A stretch of 45,556 bases of DNA from an uncultured Candidatus Saccharibacteria bacterium (lineage in GTDB: Bacteria > Patescibacteriota > Saccharimonadia > Saccharimonadales > Saccharimonadaceae). This document shows positions 13,857 to 21,489 of the stretch, piece after piece. The stretch's first letter is position 1. Every line of letters begins with the position of its first letter. The translations under genes and the position numbers were made by a program. The notes below the pieces were generated by a model. The model saw only the letters and a program-made list of their open reading frames with translations, made no database searches and was not told the origin of the DNA. The stretch lies in assembly GCA_946414465.1 (NCBI GenBank), contig CAMKOP010000007.1:1-45556 (forward strand). The letters are read 5' to 3'.

Positions 13857-16268
13857 TTAATTGTTAGCAACACAACGTACAGCACTTCCAACATAAGAAC
13901 TAATCGAATTACCAGATATACCATAATCGAGCCTATCGAGAGTCACATTCAAACCATAAGCTCCAGCAGTATACTTCATAGGTGTTGATGACCAATATCT
14001 CCCGTTAAAACCAGCAAATTCAATAGCACCATCTCTATTTACATGACCCGATAGTAAAAAATTAAACGGAAAAGAACGTGCTTTGTTACTAGTATTACGA
14101 TCATTTACACCACCGTTAAAAACATTAGCTAAATCGAAAAATTCTCCACTACTACTTCCCCCAGTAGGCAAACGCCAGCCAACCGGACAAATATCACCAT
14201 CGGTATCATTATTCCTATAACGTTTACCATTCCCCGCGGTAGCTGAATACCAGTTGTAATAACCACCAAATGTATTATCTATTCTAAAGCGAGACTGATT
14301 TACACAAGCATCTGAATTAACAAAACACCAACCTTCTGGGGCGGTATCAACATTATAAGCTACTGACGAAGATGAGGTAAGATGGTTGGAAGTCAAACCC
14401 AAATCATAAACATTAGTTATTGGTAGTGATGGATTATGAGTACTAGTAGCAGTAAGTTCAACGGTGTTATCTAATCTAAGGTTCTCAGTAGTCCAACAAT
14501 GGCCATCAGGAAGTTTAGCGACAGTATAAACATTACCATCCCGTTCGTCTGTCAACGAAACGACATTAGAAAGGGTCGCAGTACCATCAGTAGGAGCTTG
14601 AGCAAGGCTAGCACAACCATCCCAATTCTGGATAGTCCCAGCAGGTGATAGCCATACGGCATATAGAATTAAACCATTTGCAATTTCACTTCCATTAATA
14701 GTTTGGTTTGGACCATAGAAAGTACCCGTATAATCAGGCTTGGTGTTCCAGCCAGCGTAACTATAACCATCACGTTTGAAACTACTAGCCTGAATAACAC
14801 CATTAAGAGGAGATGCCTGAGCGTCCATATATCCCACTACATCATCTCCATTCCTCTTATAGCAAACACTATTATTAACACAATCCGCCCACTGTGCATA
14901 AAGCGTAATAGTTTGACCTGGTTTAGCAATTTGGTCCACTCGCTGCTTATTGCTATAAGATGTTCCAGAACCATCAGCCTCAGTATTCCAACTACTAAAG
15001 ACTAAGTCAACCTTAATAAATGTGTTTGCAGAAAGACGACCAGCAGCAGATAGTATTTGATCCGCCATCTCACCTTCACCAGTATTAGCGTCATAGTGAA
15101 TAGTATAATCCTTCGTAGCATAAAGGTCCATAGTTTGACCTTCATGTTCATCATGTTTCTCCTTTAGATAATCCTTAACGCCATCTTCACCACTAAATCC
15201 TAAAGTATCATTAGGGTTACTGGCATCAGGATTGTTTATTAATGAATACCAGGTTGAATTATCACTATTGAATGTATTCATATAGGTACCAGATTTAGTG
15301 ATGATTCCACATACCCCCTGTTCGCTGGTGTCTATCGCACTATGTAGGTAGCCATAAACTACAGTATTCTCATTTTGGGTCTGCTCTTCATCAAAGAAAA
15401 GGCCATTACCATGGAAATCTACCGTAATATCATCAGACACTATATTAGCCACAGCCACATAATTCACTGTAACTCCTGAATAAGTACCCGCTGGAAGTCC
15501 TGGCACCACATAAGCCCCTATATAAACATCAGTTTCATCATCTGATTCAGTAGTAGCACATTCCGTTTTAAGAATTAGAGGCGCATTTTCATCAGTAGGC
15601 AAGCCAGAAAATACCTCAGAATCCTTACTATCTGGCTCCTGCAAAGCTAGTCCCCAAGTATTATCAGTTAGAGCTTGAAGCTCAGAAGATTCAAGGCCAG
15701 CTATCCTAACATCAGCTGCTTCCGTATTTGTGACATTGGCTAAATCTCTAGTATCGCCATCGATGTAAGCCGCAAGAGTATAACCAGCTACAGTAGGAGA
15801 AGTTACAGTAATAGTATTTTTAGCATAATCAAAAACTGAATCATCCCCCAAATCTAGATTTAATATAGAATCAGTAGTAGAGATAGCTAAAGAATCCTCT
15901 GATATTACAGTGTTCCCTTCTGCTTTTGCTTGATTATATGAATTATTTAATTCCTTTAAGCCAACAAATGAGAGAGCAGACGTAACTATTGCTAAAAGGA
16001 CTAATGCACGAGCAACATGTTTATTACATCGCAACAACAATCTGACGTGATGTCTTTTGGCAACTAGTGATAGCAAAATAACAGTCACTACAACAACCAC
16101 ACTTACAATGCCTAGTACCATAAAGCCATCGCTAGAAGCATTAATATCACCACCCACGTTATCATCTACACCCAAATATCCTGTATTAGGAGTATCAGCA
16201 CTAGTATTCGGTACAACAATATCCTTACTAGAAATATCCTTCACATTGACAATAACGTCAGATTGCAT
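13857..16268 (-). CDS. Large membrane-anchored FISUMP/repeat protein with an N-terminal PNTG module (803 aa)
   Basis: Surface protein with an unusual N-terminus. A short polar segment contains VPNTSADTPNTG (PNTG at 27-30). A hydrophobic span follows at about 50-70 (IVSVVVVVTVILLSLVA), then a basic loop KRHHVRLLLRCNKHVAR and a second span at about 88-104. Both ends would face outside. Next come a folded domain to about 285, a Cys-containing region, at least two Listeria-Bacteroides repeats (LVFSSWNTEADGSG...LYAQW; YSYAGWNTKPDYTG...LYAVW) and a FISUMP core (DERDGNVYTVAKLPDGHCW...NLRLDN, CPVGWRLPTGG, YWSSTP) ending SAVRCVANN. TTGGAGG precedes the ATG. Monocistronic. Confidence 0.85.
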   Translation of the reverse strand: MQSDVIVNVKDISSKDIVVPNTSADTPNTGYLGVDDNVGGDINASSDGFMVLGIVSVVVVVTVILLSLVAKRHHVRLLLRCNKHVARALVLLAIVTSALSFVGLKELNNSYNQAKAEGNTVISEDSLAISTTDSILNLDLGDDSVFDYAKNTITVTSPTVAGYTLAAYIDGDTRDLANVTNTEAADVRIAGLESSELQALTDNTWGLALQEPDSKDSEVFSGLPTDENAPLILKTECATTESDDETDVYIGAYVVPGLPAGTYSGVTVNYVAVANIVSDDITVDFHGNGLFFDEEQTQNENTVVYGYLHSAIDTSEQGVCGIITKSGTYMNTFNSDNSTWYSLINNPDASNPNDTLGFSGEDGVKDYLKEKHDEHEGQTMDLYATKDYTIHYDANTGEGEMADQILSAAGRLSANTFIKVDLVFSSWNTEADGSGTSYSNKQRVDQIAKPGQTITLYAQWADCVNNSVCYKRNGDDVVGYMDAQASPLNGVIQASSFKRDGYSYAGWNTKPDYTGTFYGPNQTINGSEIANGLILYAVWLSPAGTIQNWDGCASLAQAPTDGTATLSNVVSLTDERDGNVYTVAKLPDGHCWTTENLRLDNTVELTATSTHNPSLPITNVYDLGLTSNHLTSSSSVAYNVDTAPEGWCFVNSDACVNQSRFRIDNTFGGYYNWYSATAGNGKRYRNNDTDGDICPVGWRLPTGGSSSGEFFDLANVFNGGVNDRNTSNKARSFPFNFLLSGHVNRDGAIEFAGFNGRYWSSTPMKYTAGAYGLNVTLDRLDYGISGNSISSYVGSAVRCVANN

Positions 16269-16338
16269 TTTTCCTCCAATACTCTTTTCTCTATTTATAG
16301 TGTATATGGTTTATTTATGATTGTCAACAATTTTTCAA

Positions 16339-16368
16339 AAAAAATATGCCTAGATTGGCTATTTTTTA
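16339..16368 (-). terminator. Intrinsic terminator after tRNA-Ala
   Basis: On the minus strand AATAGCC and GGCATATT form a stem around AATCTA, followed by a T-run. Confidence 0.6.
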
Positions 16369-16372
16369 TTTT

Positions 16373-16448
16373 GGTGGAGCGTGCGGGAATCAAACCCGCG
16401 ACCTCAGCAATGCGAATGCTGCGCTCTATCAGCTGAGCTAACGCCCCA
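16373..16448 (-). tRNA. tRNA-Ala(CGC)
   Basis: Complete cloverleaf with encoded CCA: acceptor GGGGCGT/ACGCTCC with the G3-U70 alanine identity pair, D stem GCTC/GAGC, anticodon stem CAGCA/TGCTG with loop TTCGCAT (anticodon CGC, reads GCG), variable AGGTC, T stem CGCGG-type with TTTGATT loop. Its 3' end resembles the sites at 1155-1173 and 3559-3577, which helps identify those as tRNA-Ala derived. Own promoter directly upstream. Confidence 0.95.
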
Positions 16449-16457
16449 TCACCTATA

Positions 16458-16466
16458 TTATACCAT
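16458..16466 (-). promoter_or_regulatory. Extended -10 promoter of tRNA-Ala
   Basis: Minus-strand TGGTATAAT ends nine bases before the tRNA 5' end, so the transcript starts within about three bases of the mature tRNA. Confidence 0.7.
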
Positions 16467-16469
16467 AAA

Positions 16470-16496
16470 AATAAGCCCCTGAGGGGGCTTATTTTT
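16470..16496. terminator. Terminator of the ribosomal protein operon
   Basis: AAGCCCC (16474-16480), loop TGAG, GGGGCTT (16485-16491), flanked by A- and T-runs. It abuts the rpsI stop and separates the operon from tRNA-Ala. Confidence 0.8.
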
Positions 16497-16896
16497 AACG
16501 CTTAGAGAACTGTTCTTTCTTACGAGCTGAGCGTAAGCCATATTTCTTGCGCTCTTTTTCTCTAGGATCGCGCTTCATCATACCAGCCTTCTTCAAAACC
16601 GGACGAAGATCAGGCGCTTCCGTGACCAAAGCTTTCGAGATAGCAAGCTTAATCGCATCTACCTGTCCAGCTAGACCACCACCTTTAACGAGAATCGTAA
16701 TATCGTACTCTTTTTGCTTTTCAGCCAAAGCTAAAGGATCAGTAATCTCAGCTAAATAAGTCTTGTTACCAGAAAGATATTCTAGTGCTGGCTTATCGTT
16801 GATTTTGATATCACCCTTACCTTTATAGAGGCGAGCCGAAGCTGTAGCAGCTTTACGTCGCCCAAGCCCGTAGGTATATTTCTTCTTATCTACCAT
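16495..16896 (-). CDS. rpsI: 30S ribosomal protein S9
   Basis: Small-subunit protein whose C-terminal tail reaches the P-site tRNA. 133 residues. Visible are YGLGRRKAATASARLYKGKG at the N-terminus and the typical basic end KKYGLRSARKKEQFSKR. The start overlaps the rplM stop by one base (translational coupling). Last gene of the infA-to-rpsI operon. Confidence 0.97.
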   Translation of the reverse strand: MVDKKKYTYGLGRRKAATASARLYKGKGDIKINDKPALEYLSGNKTYLAEITDPLALAEKQKEYDITILVKGGGLAGQVDAIKLAISKALVTEAPDLRPVLKKAGMMKRDPREKERKKYGLRSARKKEQFSKR

Positions 16897-17321
16897 TATT
16901 TAATCTCCTTTGGGTTTTGTGCTGCGTGAGCATGCTCAGCACCATCAAAGATACGAAGGCGCTTCAAACGCTCTGCTGCTAATTTGTTCTTAGGCATCAT
17001 GCCTTTCACTGCTTCACGAATTGCGCGTGAGGCATCTTTTTCAATTACTTCTTCTAGACGTAATTCCTTGATTCCACCAGGATAACCACTGTGACGATAA
17101 TACTTCTTCTGAAGCATTTTGTCACCAGTCACTACCAATTTCTTAGCATTAGTAACTACGACATAGTCACCATTATCAATGTGTGGAGTATAAGTAACTT
17201 TACTCTTCCCCATCAATTTATCAGCAATAACTACTGCCAATTTACCTAAAGGCATCGAAGAAGCATCAATCACCCACCATTCACGCTTAATTTCAGCAGA
17301 TTTCTGAGAATAAGTTTTCAT
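16896..17321 (-). CDS. rplM: 50S ribosomal protein L13
   Basis: Early-assembly 23S rRNA-binding protein. 141 residues, normal length. Motifs WWVIDASSMPLGKLA, ADKLMGKSKVTYTPHIDNGD, KKYYRHSGYPGG and AVKGMMPKNKLA are all present. One-base overlaps with rplQ upstream and rpsI downstream. L13-S9 directly following L17 is a common bacterial order. Confidence 0.97.
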   Translation of the reverse strand: MKTYSQKSAEIKREWWVIDASSMPLGKLAVVIADKLMGKSKVTYTPHIDNGDYVVVTNAKKLVVTGDKMLQKKYYRHSGYPGGIKELRLEEVIEKDASRAIREAVKGMMPKNKLAAERLKRLRIFDGAEHAHAAQNPKEIK

Positions 17322-17752
17322 TACTTGTCCTCCTTCTTAGTGGCTGGCTTTTTAGCCTTAGGTTTTTCTTCCTTAGGAGACTCAACATCAAAGTCAATTT
17401 CATCCACAAAACTAATCGTGCCCATCTCAGCATTATCGCCACGACGGAACCCAGCTCGCTCAATTTTGAGATAGCCAGAATCACGCTTAATCTGTGGTGC
17501 AATTACATCGACCAATAATGAAGCAGCTTCTAAATCATTAAGGCGGGCAATAATCAAACGACGATTATTGAGACCACCTTTTTTCGCCATCGTAATCAAC
17601 TTTTCAGTTGAACGACGAATCTCTTTAGCTCGTGCCAAAGTAGTAGTAATACTTTGGTACTTGATCAGAGAGCACTGGAGCCCACGGGTTAGCGCCAACC
17701 TCTGATCGGTTTCGCGGCCAAATTTTCGGCCTTTATATCCGTGCCTGTGCAT
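17321..17752 (-). CDS. rplQ: 50S ribosomal protein L17
   Basis: Large-subunit protein near the exit tunnel. 143 residues: a normal L17 core (MHRHGYKGRKFGRETDQR, ALTRGLQCSLI) plus a Lys/Glu/Pro-rich C-terminal extension of about 25 residues (SPKEEKPKAKKPATKKEDK). Starts one base after the rpoA stop. Confidence 0.96.
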   Translation of the reverse strand: MHRHGYKGRKFGRETDQRLALTRGLQCSLIKYQSITTTLARAKEIRRSTEKLITMAKKGGLNNRRLIIARLNDLEAASLLVDVIAPQIKRDSGYLKIERAGFRRGDNAEMGTISFVDEIDFDVESPKEEKPKAKKPATKKEDK

Positions 17753-17753
17753 A

Positions 17754-18704
17754 TTAAATATTTAACTCCGTTAACTTTTCTTTTACTTCATCTAACGCCT
17801 TCTGACCAAATCCCTTCAAATCCTTCAAATCAGTCTCTGACAAAGTGACTAAATCTCGAATCGTTCGAATGTCATTATTAAGAAGTGCATTAGCTGTACG
17901 AGCAGATAATTCAAGCTCTTCAATAGGAAGCATCAAACCAGCATCTTCATCTTCGGTATTACTACCAGGAGCTGGACTCGATTCTACCTTGGTTGAACCT
18001 GCAAGTGCAGAATATTGATTTACCAAAATTGCAGCCGCTTCCTCAAAAGCTTCTTTCGGCGTCAAAGTACCATCAGTATCAACTGTAAGCGTCAATTGTT
18101 GCAAATTGGTATCCTGACCAACACGAGTATTCTCCACCTTATAACGTACACGGAGTACTGGAGTGAATACTGCATCGATTGCGATCATATCACTATGCAA
18201 ACGCTCTTCGCTCGCCTTATCAATAGTTAAATAACCACGACCAGACTCCACAATTAAATGCATCTTAAGCACATGCTTAGGATCATCGATGTGGCAAATT
18301 GTCTGATTTGGGTTAGCAATCTCAACTTCAGAAGGAAGTTTGATATCACCAGCCACCACACGTTTATCACCATCTTTTTCAGATTGTTTGTCGCCTTTCA
18401 TCTCTAATGTAAGCTCAACTGGTGCATCAGTGTGCATCTTAAAACGAATATTTTTAAGATTCAACATGATATCAACTGCATCTTCGCGTATGCCAGGGAT
18501 CGAAGTAAACTCATGCGTAGTACCTTCGATTGAAAATGCTGTAATCGCAGCGCCCTTCACGCTAGAAAGGAGCACGCGACGCAACGAATTTCCGAGCGTG
18601 TTACCATAGCCAGGATAAAGCGGCTTAATCACGAATTCAGCACTAGTTGGACTAAGCTCCTTAACTGAGTCTAGCTTGGCTTCATGAATATTCTTTACTG
18701 TCAT
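17754..18704 (-). CDS. rpoA: RNA polymerase alpha subunit
   Basis: Dimerising scaffold of RNA polymerase with a C-terminal DNA-binding domain. 316 residues. N-terminal domain: PLYPGYGNTLGNSLRRVLLSS and GTTHEFTSIPGIREDAVDI. After an acidic linker (SNTEDEDAG), the alpha-CTD reads LPIEELELSARTANALLNND and ends FGQKALDEVKEKL, with the usual helix-hairpin-helix region. Lies between rpsD and rplQ as in most bacteria. Confidence 0.97.
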   Translation of the reverse strand: MTVKNIHEAKLDSVKELSPTSAEFVIKPLYPGYGNTLGNSLRRVLLSSVKGAAITAFSIEGTTHEFTSIPGIREDAVDIMLNLKNIRFKMHTDAPVELTLEMKGDKQSEKDGDKRVVAGDIKLPSEVEIANPNQTICHIDDPKHVLKMHLIVESGRGYLTIDKASEERLHSDMIAIDAVFTPVLRVRYKVENTRVGQDTNLQQLTLTVDTDGTLTPKEAFEEAAAILVNQYSALAGSTKVESSPAPGSNTEDEDAGLMLPIEELELSARTANALLNNDIRTIRDLVTLSETDLKDLKGFGQKALDEVKEKLTELNI

Positions 18705-18716
18705 GTTATATTCTCC

Positions 18717-19334
18717 TTAGCGTGAGTAATACTCAACGATTAATTGTTCGTTAATACCAGCTTCCGCCTCTTCGCGTTTCGGCGTTGCGGTAATTTCAAT
18801 CTTCATTTTCTTGCCGTCGACCTTCATCCATGAAAGCGGAACAACATTGGCCGCTCCGATGATATTCGGAAGATTCTTGAAATATTCAGTTTTAGCTGAT
18901 TTCGGACGAACCTCTAAAACATCACCCGGGTTCAAACGAATCGATGGAATATCAACTCGACGACCGTTCAAGGTAAAGTGTCCATGTGAAACTAATTGAC
19001 GTGCCTGACGACGGGTCAAAGCAAATCCTGCGCGGAAAACCACATTATCAGCTCTCCTCTCCAAGAATTCAAGCAATTTCTCGCCAGTCAAACCATCAGC
19101 CTTTTGAGCTTCACGCATTAGTTTTGCAAATTGCTTCTCGAGTAAACCATACATTCGACGTACTTTTTGTTTCTCACGAAGCTGAGTGAGGTACAAGCTA
19201 CCGCCACGTACTCTCTTATCACCATGCTCACCTGGGATACCAGATTTCTTAGCCATCACCTTATGCGCTTTTGGCGCCAACGCGAAACCTTCACGGCGAC
19301 TTTGTTTTACAATTGGGGAATTGTCTCTAGCCAT
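18717..19334 (-). CDS. rpsD: 30S ribosomal protein S4
   Basis: Primary 16S rRNA-binding assembly protein. 205 residues. N-terminal region, then the S4 RNA-binding domain from about 95 (ERRADNVVFRAGFALTRRQARQLVSHGHFTLNGRRVDIPS). No N-terminal zinc cysteines. Overlaps the rpsK stop by one base. Confidence 0.97.
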   Translation of the reverse strand: MARDNSPIVKQSRREGFALAPKAHKVMAKKSGIPGEHGDKRVRGGSLYLTQLREKQKVRRMYGLLEKQFAKLMREAQKADGLTGEKLLEFLERRADNVVFRAGFALTRRQARQLVSHGHFTLNGRRVDIPSIRLNPGDVLEVRPKSAKTEYFKNLPNIIGAANVVPLSWMKVDGKKMKIEITATPKREEAEAGINEQLIVEYYSR

Positions 19335-19774
19335 TATGGTTTCCTTTCTCCCTTCGGTCGCACACCACCATGTGCAATCGGGGTTACATCTACGATGCTA
19401 TCAATTTTGATACCTACAGTCGAAATTGCTCTAATTGCCGCATCGCGACCAAGTCCAATTCCGCTTACATATACATCAACTGAATTTAATGCATGGTTCT
19501 TTTTAGCAGTCTCAAGCGCCTTTTCAGCAGCTACACCGGCCGCAAACGCTGTACCTTTTTTAGAACCACGAAAACCATTCGCACCAGCGCTAGACGCCGA
19601 CAATACTCCACCAGTTTTATCAGTCACACTAATGATAGTATTATTAAACGTCGACTGAATATGAACAGCACCGCTATTAACAATTCTTTTAGCTTTTTTA
19701 CCTGCTTTTGACTTAGGAGCCTTTGACTCAGTAGTCTCAGCAGCAGTTGTAGCTTTAATTTCTTCTTCTGCCAT
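19334..19774 (-). CDS. rpsK: 30S ribosomal protein S11
   Basis: Platform protein near the mRNA exit. 146 residues, of which the first ~28 are an Ala/Lys/Glu-rich extension (EEEIKATTAAETTESKAPKS). The core is clear: HIQSTFNNTIISVTD, GANGFRGSKKGTAFAAG, VSGIGLGRDAAIRAI and the end DVTPIAHGGVRPKGERKP. Confidence 0.96.
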   Translation of the reverse strand: MAEEEIKATTAAETTESKAPKSKAGKKAKRIVNSGAVHIQSTFNNTIISVTDKTGGVLSASSAGANGFRGSKKGTAFAAGVAAEKALETAKKNHALNSVDVYVSGIGLGRDAAIRAISTVGIKIDSIVDVTPIAHGGVRPKGERKP

Positions 19775-19786
19775 TTTAATTCTCCT

Positions 19787-20173
19787 TTAAGTCTTACTTG
19801 CAGCTTTAGGTTGTGCACCACCGACCGCGATCGCCTTACCCTTACGAGTACGTGCATTCGTACGAGTACGCTGGCCGTTGACTGGCAACTTTGCCTTGTG
19901 ACGCATTCCCTTATAGGAATTAATATCCTTTATACGTTTGATATTGTTACTCACGAGACGCTTCAGATCGCCCTCAACGTGATATTTCTTGGAGATAATA
20001 TCGTTGATTTTCTGTTCTTCAGCCTCGGTGAGATCTTTCACCCGAGTGGTAGGCTCGATTTTAGCCTCCGCAAGGATTTTCTTTGAAGTTGTACGTCCAA
20101 TTCCGTAAACATAAGTGAGTGCAATCCACACTTGTTTTTCGGAAGGAATTACAACACTAGCTATTCTAGCCAT
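19787..20173 (-). CDS. rpsM: 30S ribosomal protein S13
   Basis: Head protein contacting tRNAs and the B1 intersubunit bridge. 128 residues. [26 protein letters not shown], the helix-two-turn-helix region, and the conserved [28 protein letters not shown] near the end are visible. Confidence 0.96.
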   Translation of the reverse strand: MARIASVVIPSEKQVWIALTYVYGIGRTTSKKILAEAKIEPTTRVKDLTEAEEQKINDIISKKYHVEGDLKRLVSNNIKRIKDINSYKGMRHKAKLPVNGQRTRTNARTRKGKAIAVGGAQPKAASKT

Positions 20174-20178
20174 ATATC

Positions 20179-20295
20179 TTAACCCTGCCTTTGCTTATTC
20201 TTAGGTTTTTTCTTATTGATAACACGAAGCACACCCTTACGGCGCACGATAATGTCATCAGGGGAGATTTTTTTAACACTTGCACGTACTTTCAT
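20179..20295 (-). CDS. rpmJ: 50S ribosomal protein L36 (zinc-free form)
   Basis: 38-residue protein, [20 protein letters not shown] followed by [18 protein letters not shown]. The start MKVRASVK, the GVLRVI strand and the placement between infA and rpsM identify L36. The Cys-Cys-Cys-His zinc ligands of the common form are all absent, i.e. the C-minus form. A GGAAAGGA box lies upstream of the ATG. It ends five bases before rpsM. Confidence 0.92.
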   Translation of the reverse strand: MKVRASVKKISPDDIIVRRKGVLRVINKKKPKNKQRQG

Positions 20296-20426
20296 TGTGT
20301 TAAAATCCTTTCCTTGTTATTGCTGTAATTATTACTTTGATATAAAGAATCACCGCTAAATACTTTTGCAAATAGTATTTAACTTCTTCCCTATATTAAA
20401 TGTTGTAAAAATCACAACAGTTAATA

Positions 20427-20651
20427 TTAATCCTTGAGCCTAAAGCTGATTCTGCCCTTTGTAAGATCGTATGGGGTTAACTCAACCTCGACTCTGTCGC
20501 CCGGGACTAAGCGAATATAGTTTTTTCGCATCTTCCCGCTCATATGGGCAACAATAATATGACCATTCTCGAGTTCAACCCGAAATTGGGTATTAGGCAA
20601 TGCTTCAACAACACTACCAGTGAGTTTAATCACTTCCTTTTGACTAGCCAT
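20427..20651 (-). CDS. infA: Translation initiation factor IF-1
   Basis: OB-fold factor occupying the ribosomal A site at initiation. 74 residues, typical. [20 protein letters not shown] start ([22 protein letters not shown]), [33 protein letters not shown]. Heads the run rpmJ-rpsM-rpsK-rpsD-rpoA. The 130 bases to rpmJ hold an AAATACT/AGTATTT hairpin (about 20356-20380) that might regulate the ribosomal part. Confidence 0.96.
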   Translation of the reverse strand: MASQKEVIKLTGSVVEALPNTQFRVELENGHIIVAHMSGKMRKNYIRLVPGDRVEVELTPYDLTKGRISFRLKD

Positions 20652-20696
20652 AAATTACTCTTCTAGTCTAGCACAAAAACAAATATTTGTAAAGCC

Positions 20697-20802
20697 TAAA
20701 ATAAGGTGATTTGGGACATTTCGGAGGTTACGACCGAGAATTAGGGCGCGAGCCCCGTGACGACGGGCGCGAGCGACCCGTGTCCCAAAATACCTTATTT
20801 TA
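20697..20802 (-). repeat. GC-rich long-stem inverted-repeat element A
   Basis: Outer arms TAAAATAAGGT (20697-20707) and ACCTTATTTTA (20792-20802) pair perfectly over 11 bp. A near-paired 3-base step follows, then TTGGGACA (20711-20718) with TGTCCCAA (20781-20788). The interior is very GC-rich. Bases 20752-20777 match element B (23021-23046) at 25 of 26 positions. It begins exactly at the sortase stop codon and lies before infA. It could act as a terminator, attenuator or RNA-processing site, or be a dispersed palindromic repeat. Confidence 0.8.
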
Positions 20803-21489
20803 GTCTTCTACGATAATTGCTCTCGTGAATTGACGAGAAAGATATGTACCCTGTTGCTGCGACCATTCCCCGGTACAAGAAATTAATGTAACTGATTCTT
20901 TTCCCTCTACTGGCGTATTTGCTGCTGTCACCATATATGAATTAGCTTCATCCAATGGCACAGCTATATTTTCGACCACCTGATACTCAAAGACTTCACC
21001 ATCTCCCCGTTCAATCTTAATCACGTCACCATTTACTAATTTTGGCAAATCCTTAAACACACCGTGCACATGCGGCCCACCATTATGCCCATCAATCATC
21101 AAAGTACCGCCCTGTCCAGGTTTGCCCGAACCTTCATACCAACCCACATCAAAAATATTACGCGGGGTATCCAACTCACCACTCACATTTATTCCCATCG
21201 GTAAAATACGCGATTTACTTATCCCTAAACGATCAACCATCAAATAACGTGGTCTGTCTGGCGCAACTATATATTCCTTAATCTCATCATTACTAGGCTT
21301 TTTTTCGTCTAACTCTTCATCGCCCTGTATAGTTGTCGATGCTGCGCGTTCGCTTCCCTCCTTTTCGTTGTAATAATAATTTTCAAAAGAAATCACCCTA
21401 ACAAAATAAATCAAGAACAAAACCAGGAGTACAGACCATATCGCCCACTTCAAAATACTACGCCACCCTTTATTCACTTTCAAGCTCAT
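20800..21489 (-). CDS. Sortase-family transpeptidase, second copy
   Basis: Membrane-anchored transpeptidase of about 229 residues. N-terminal membrane span (ILKWAIWSVLLVLFLIYFV), a polar Glu/Lys-rich stalk, then the catalytic barrel. Numbered from a Met two codons earlier (21495): His137 in MIDGHNGG, Cys207 in LISCTGEWS, Arg221/Arg225 in YLSRQFTRAI. The start at 21489 or 21495 overlaps the end of secY by about 20 bases, so translation is probably coupled to SecY. It is a different sequence from the sortase at 9296-9922. Its coupling to the protein-export channel suggests it is the housekeeping sortase. Confidence 0.9.
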   Translation of the reverse strand: MSLKVNKGWRSILKWAIWSVLLVLFLIYFVRVISFENYYYNEKEGSERAASTTIQGDEELDEKKPSNDEIKEYIVAPDRPRYLMVDRLGISKSRILPMGINVSGELDTPRNIFDVGWYEGSGKPGQGGTLMIDGHNGGPHVHGVFKDLPKLVNGDVIKIERGDGEVFEYQVVENIAVPLDEANSYMVTAANTPVEGKESVTLISCTGEWSQQQGTYLSRQFTRAIIVED

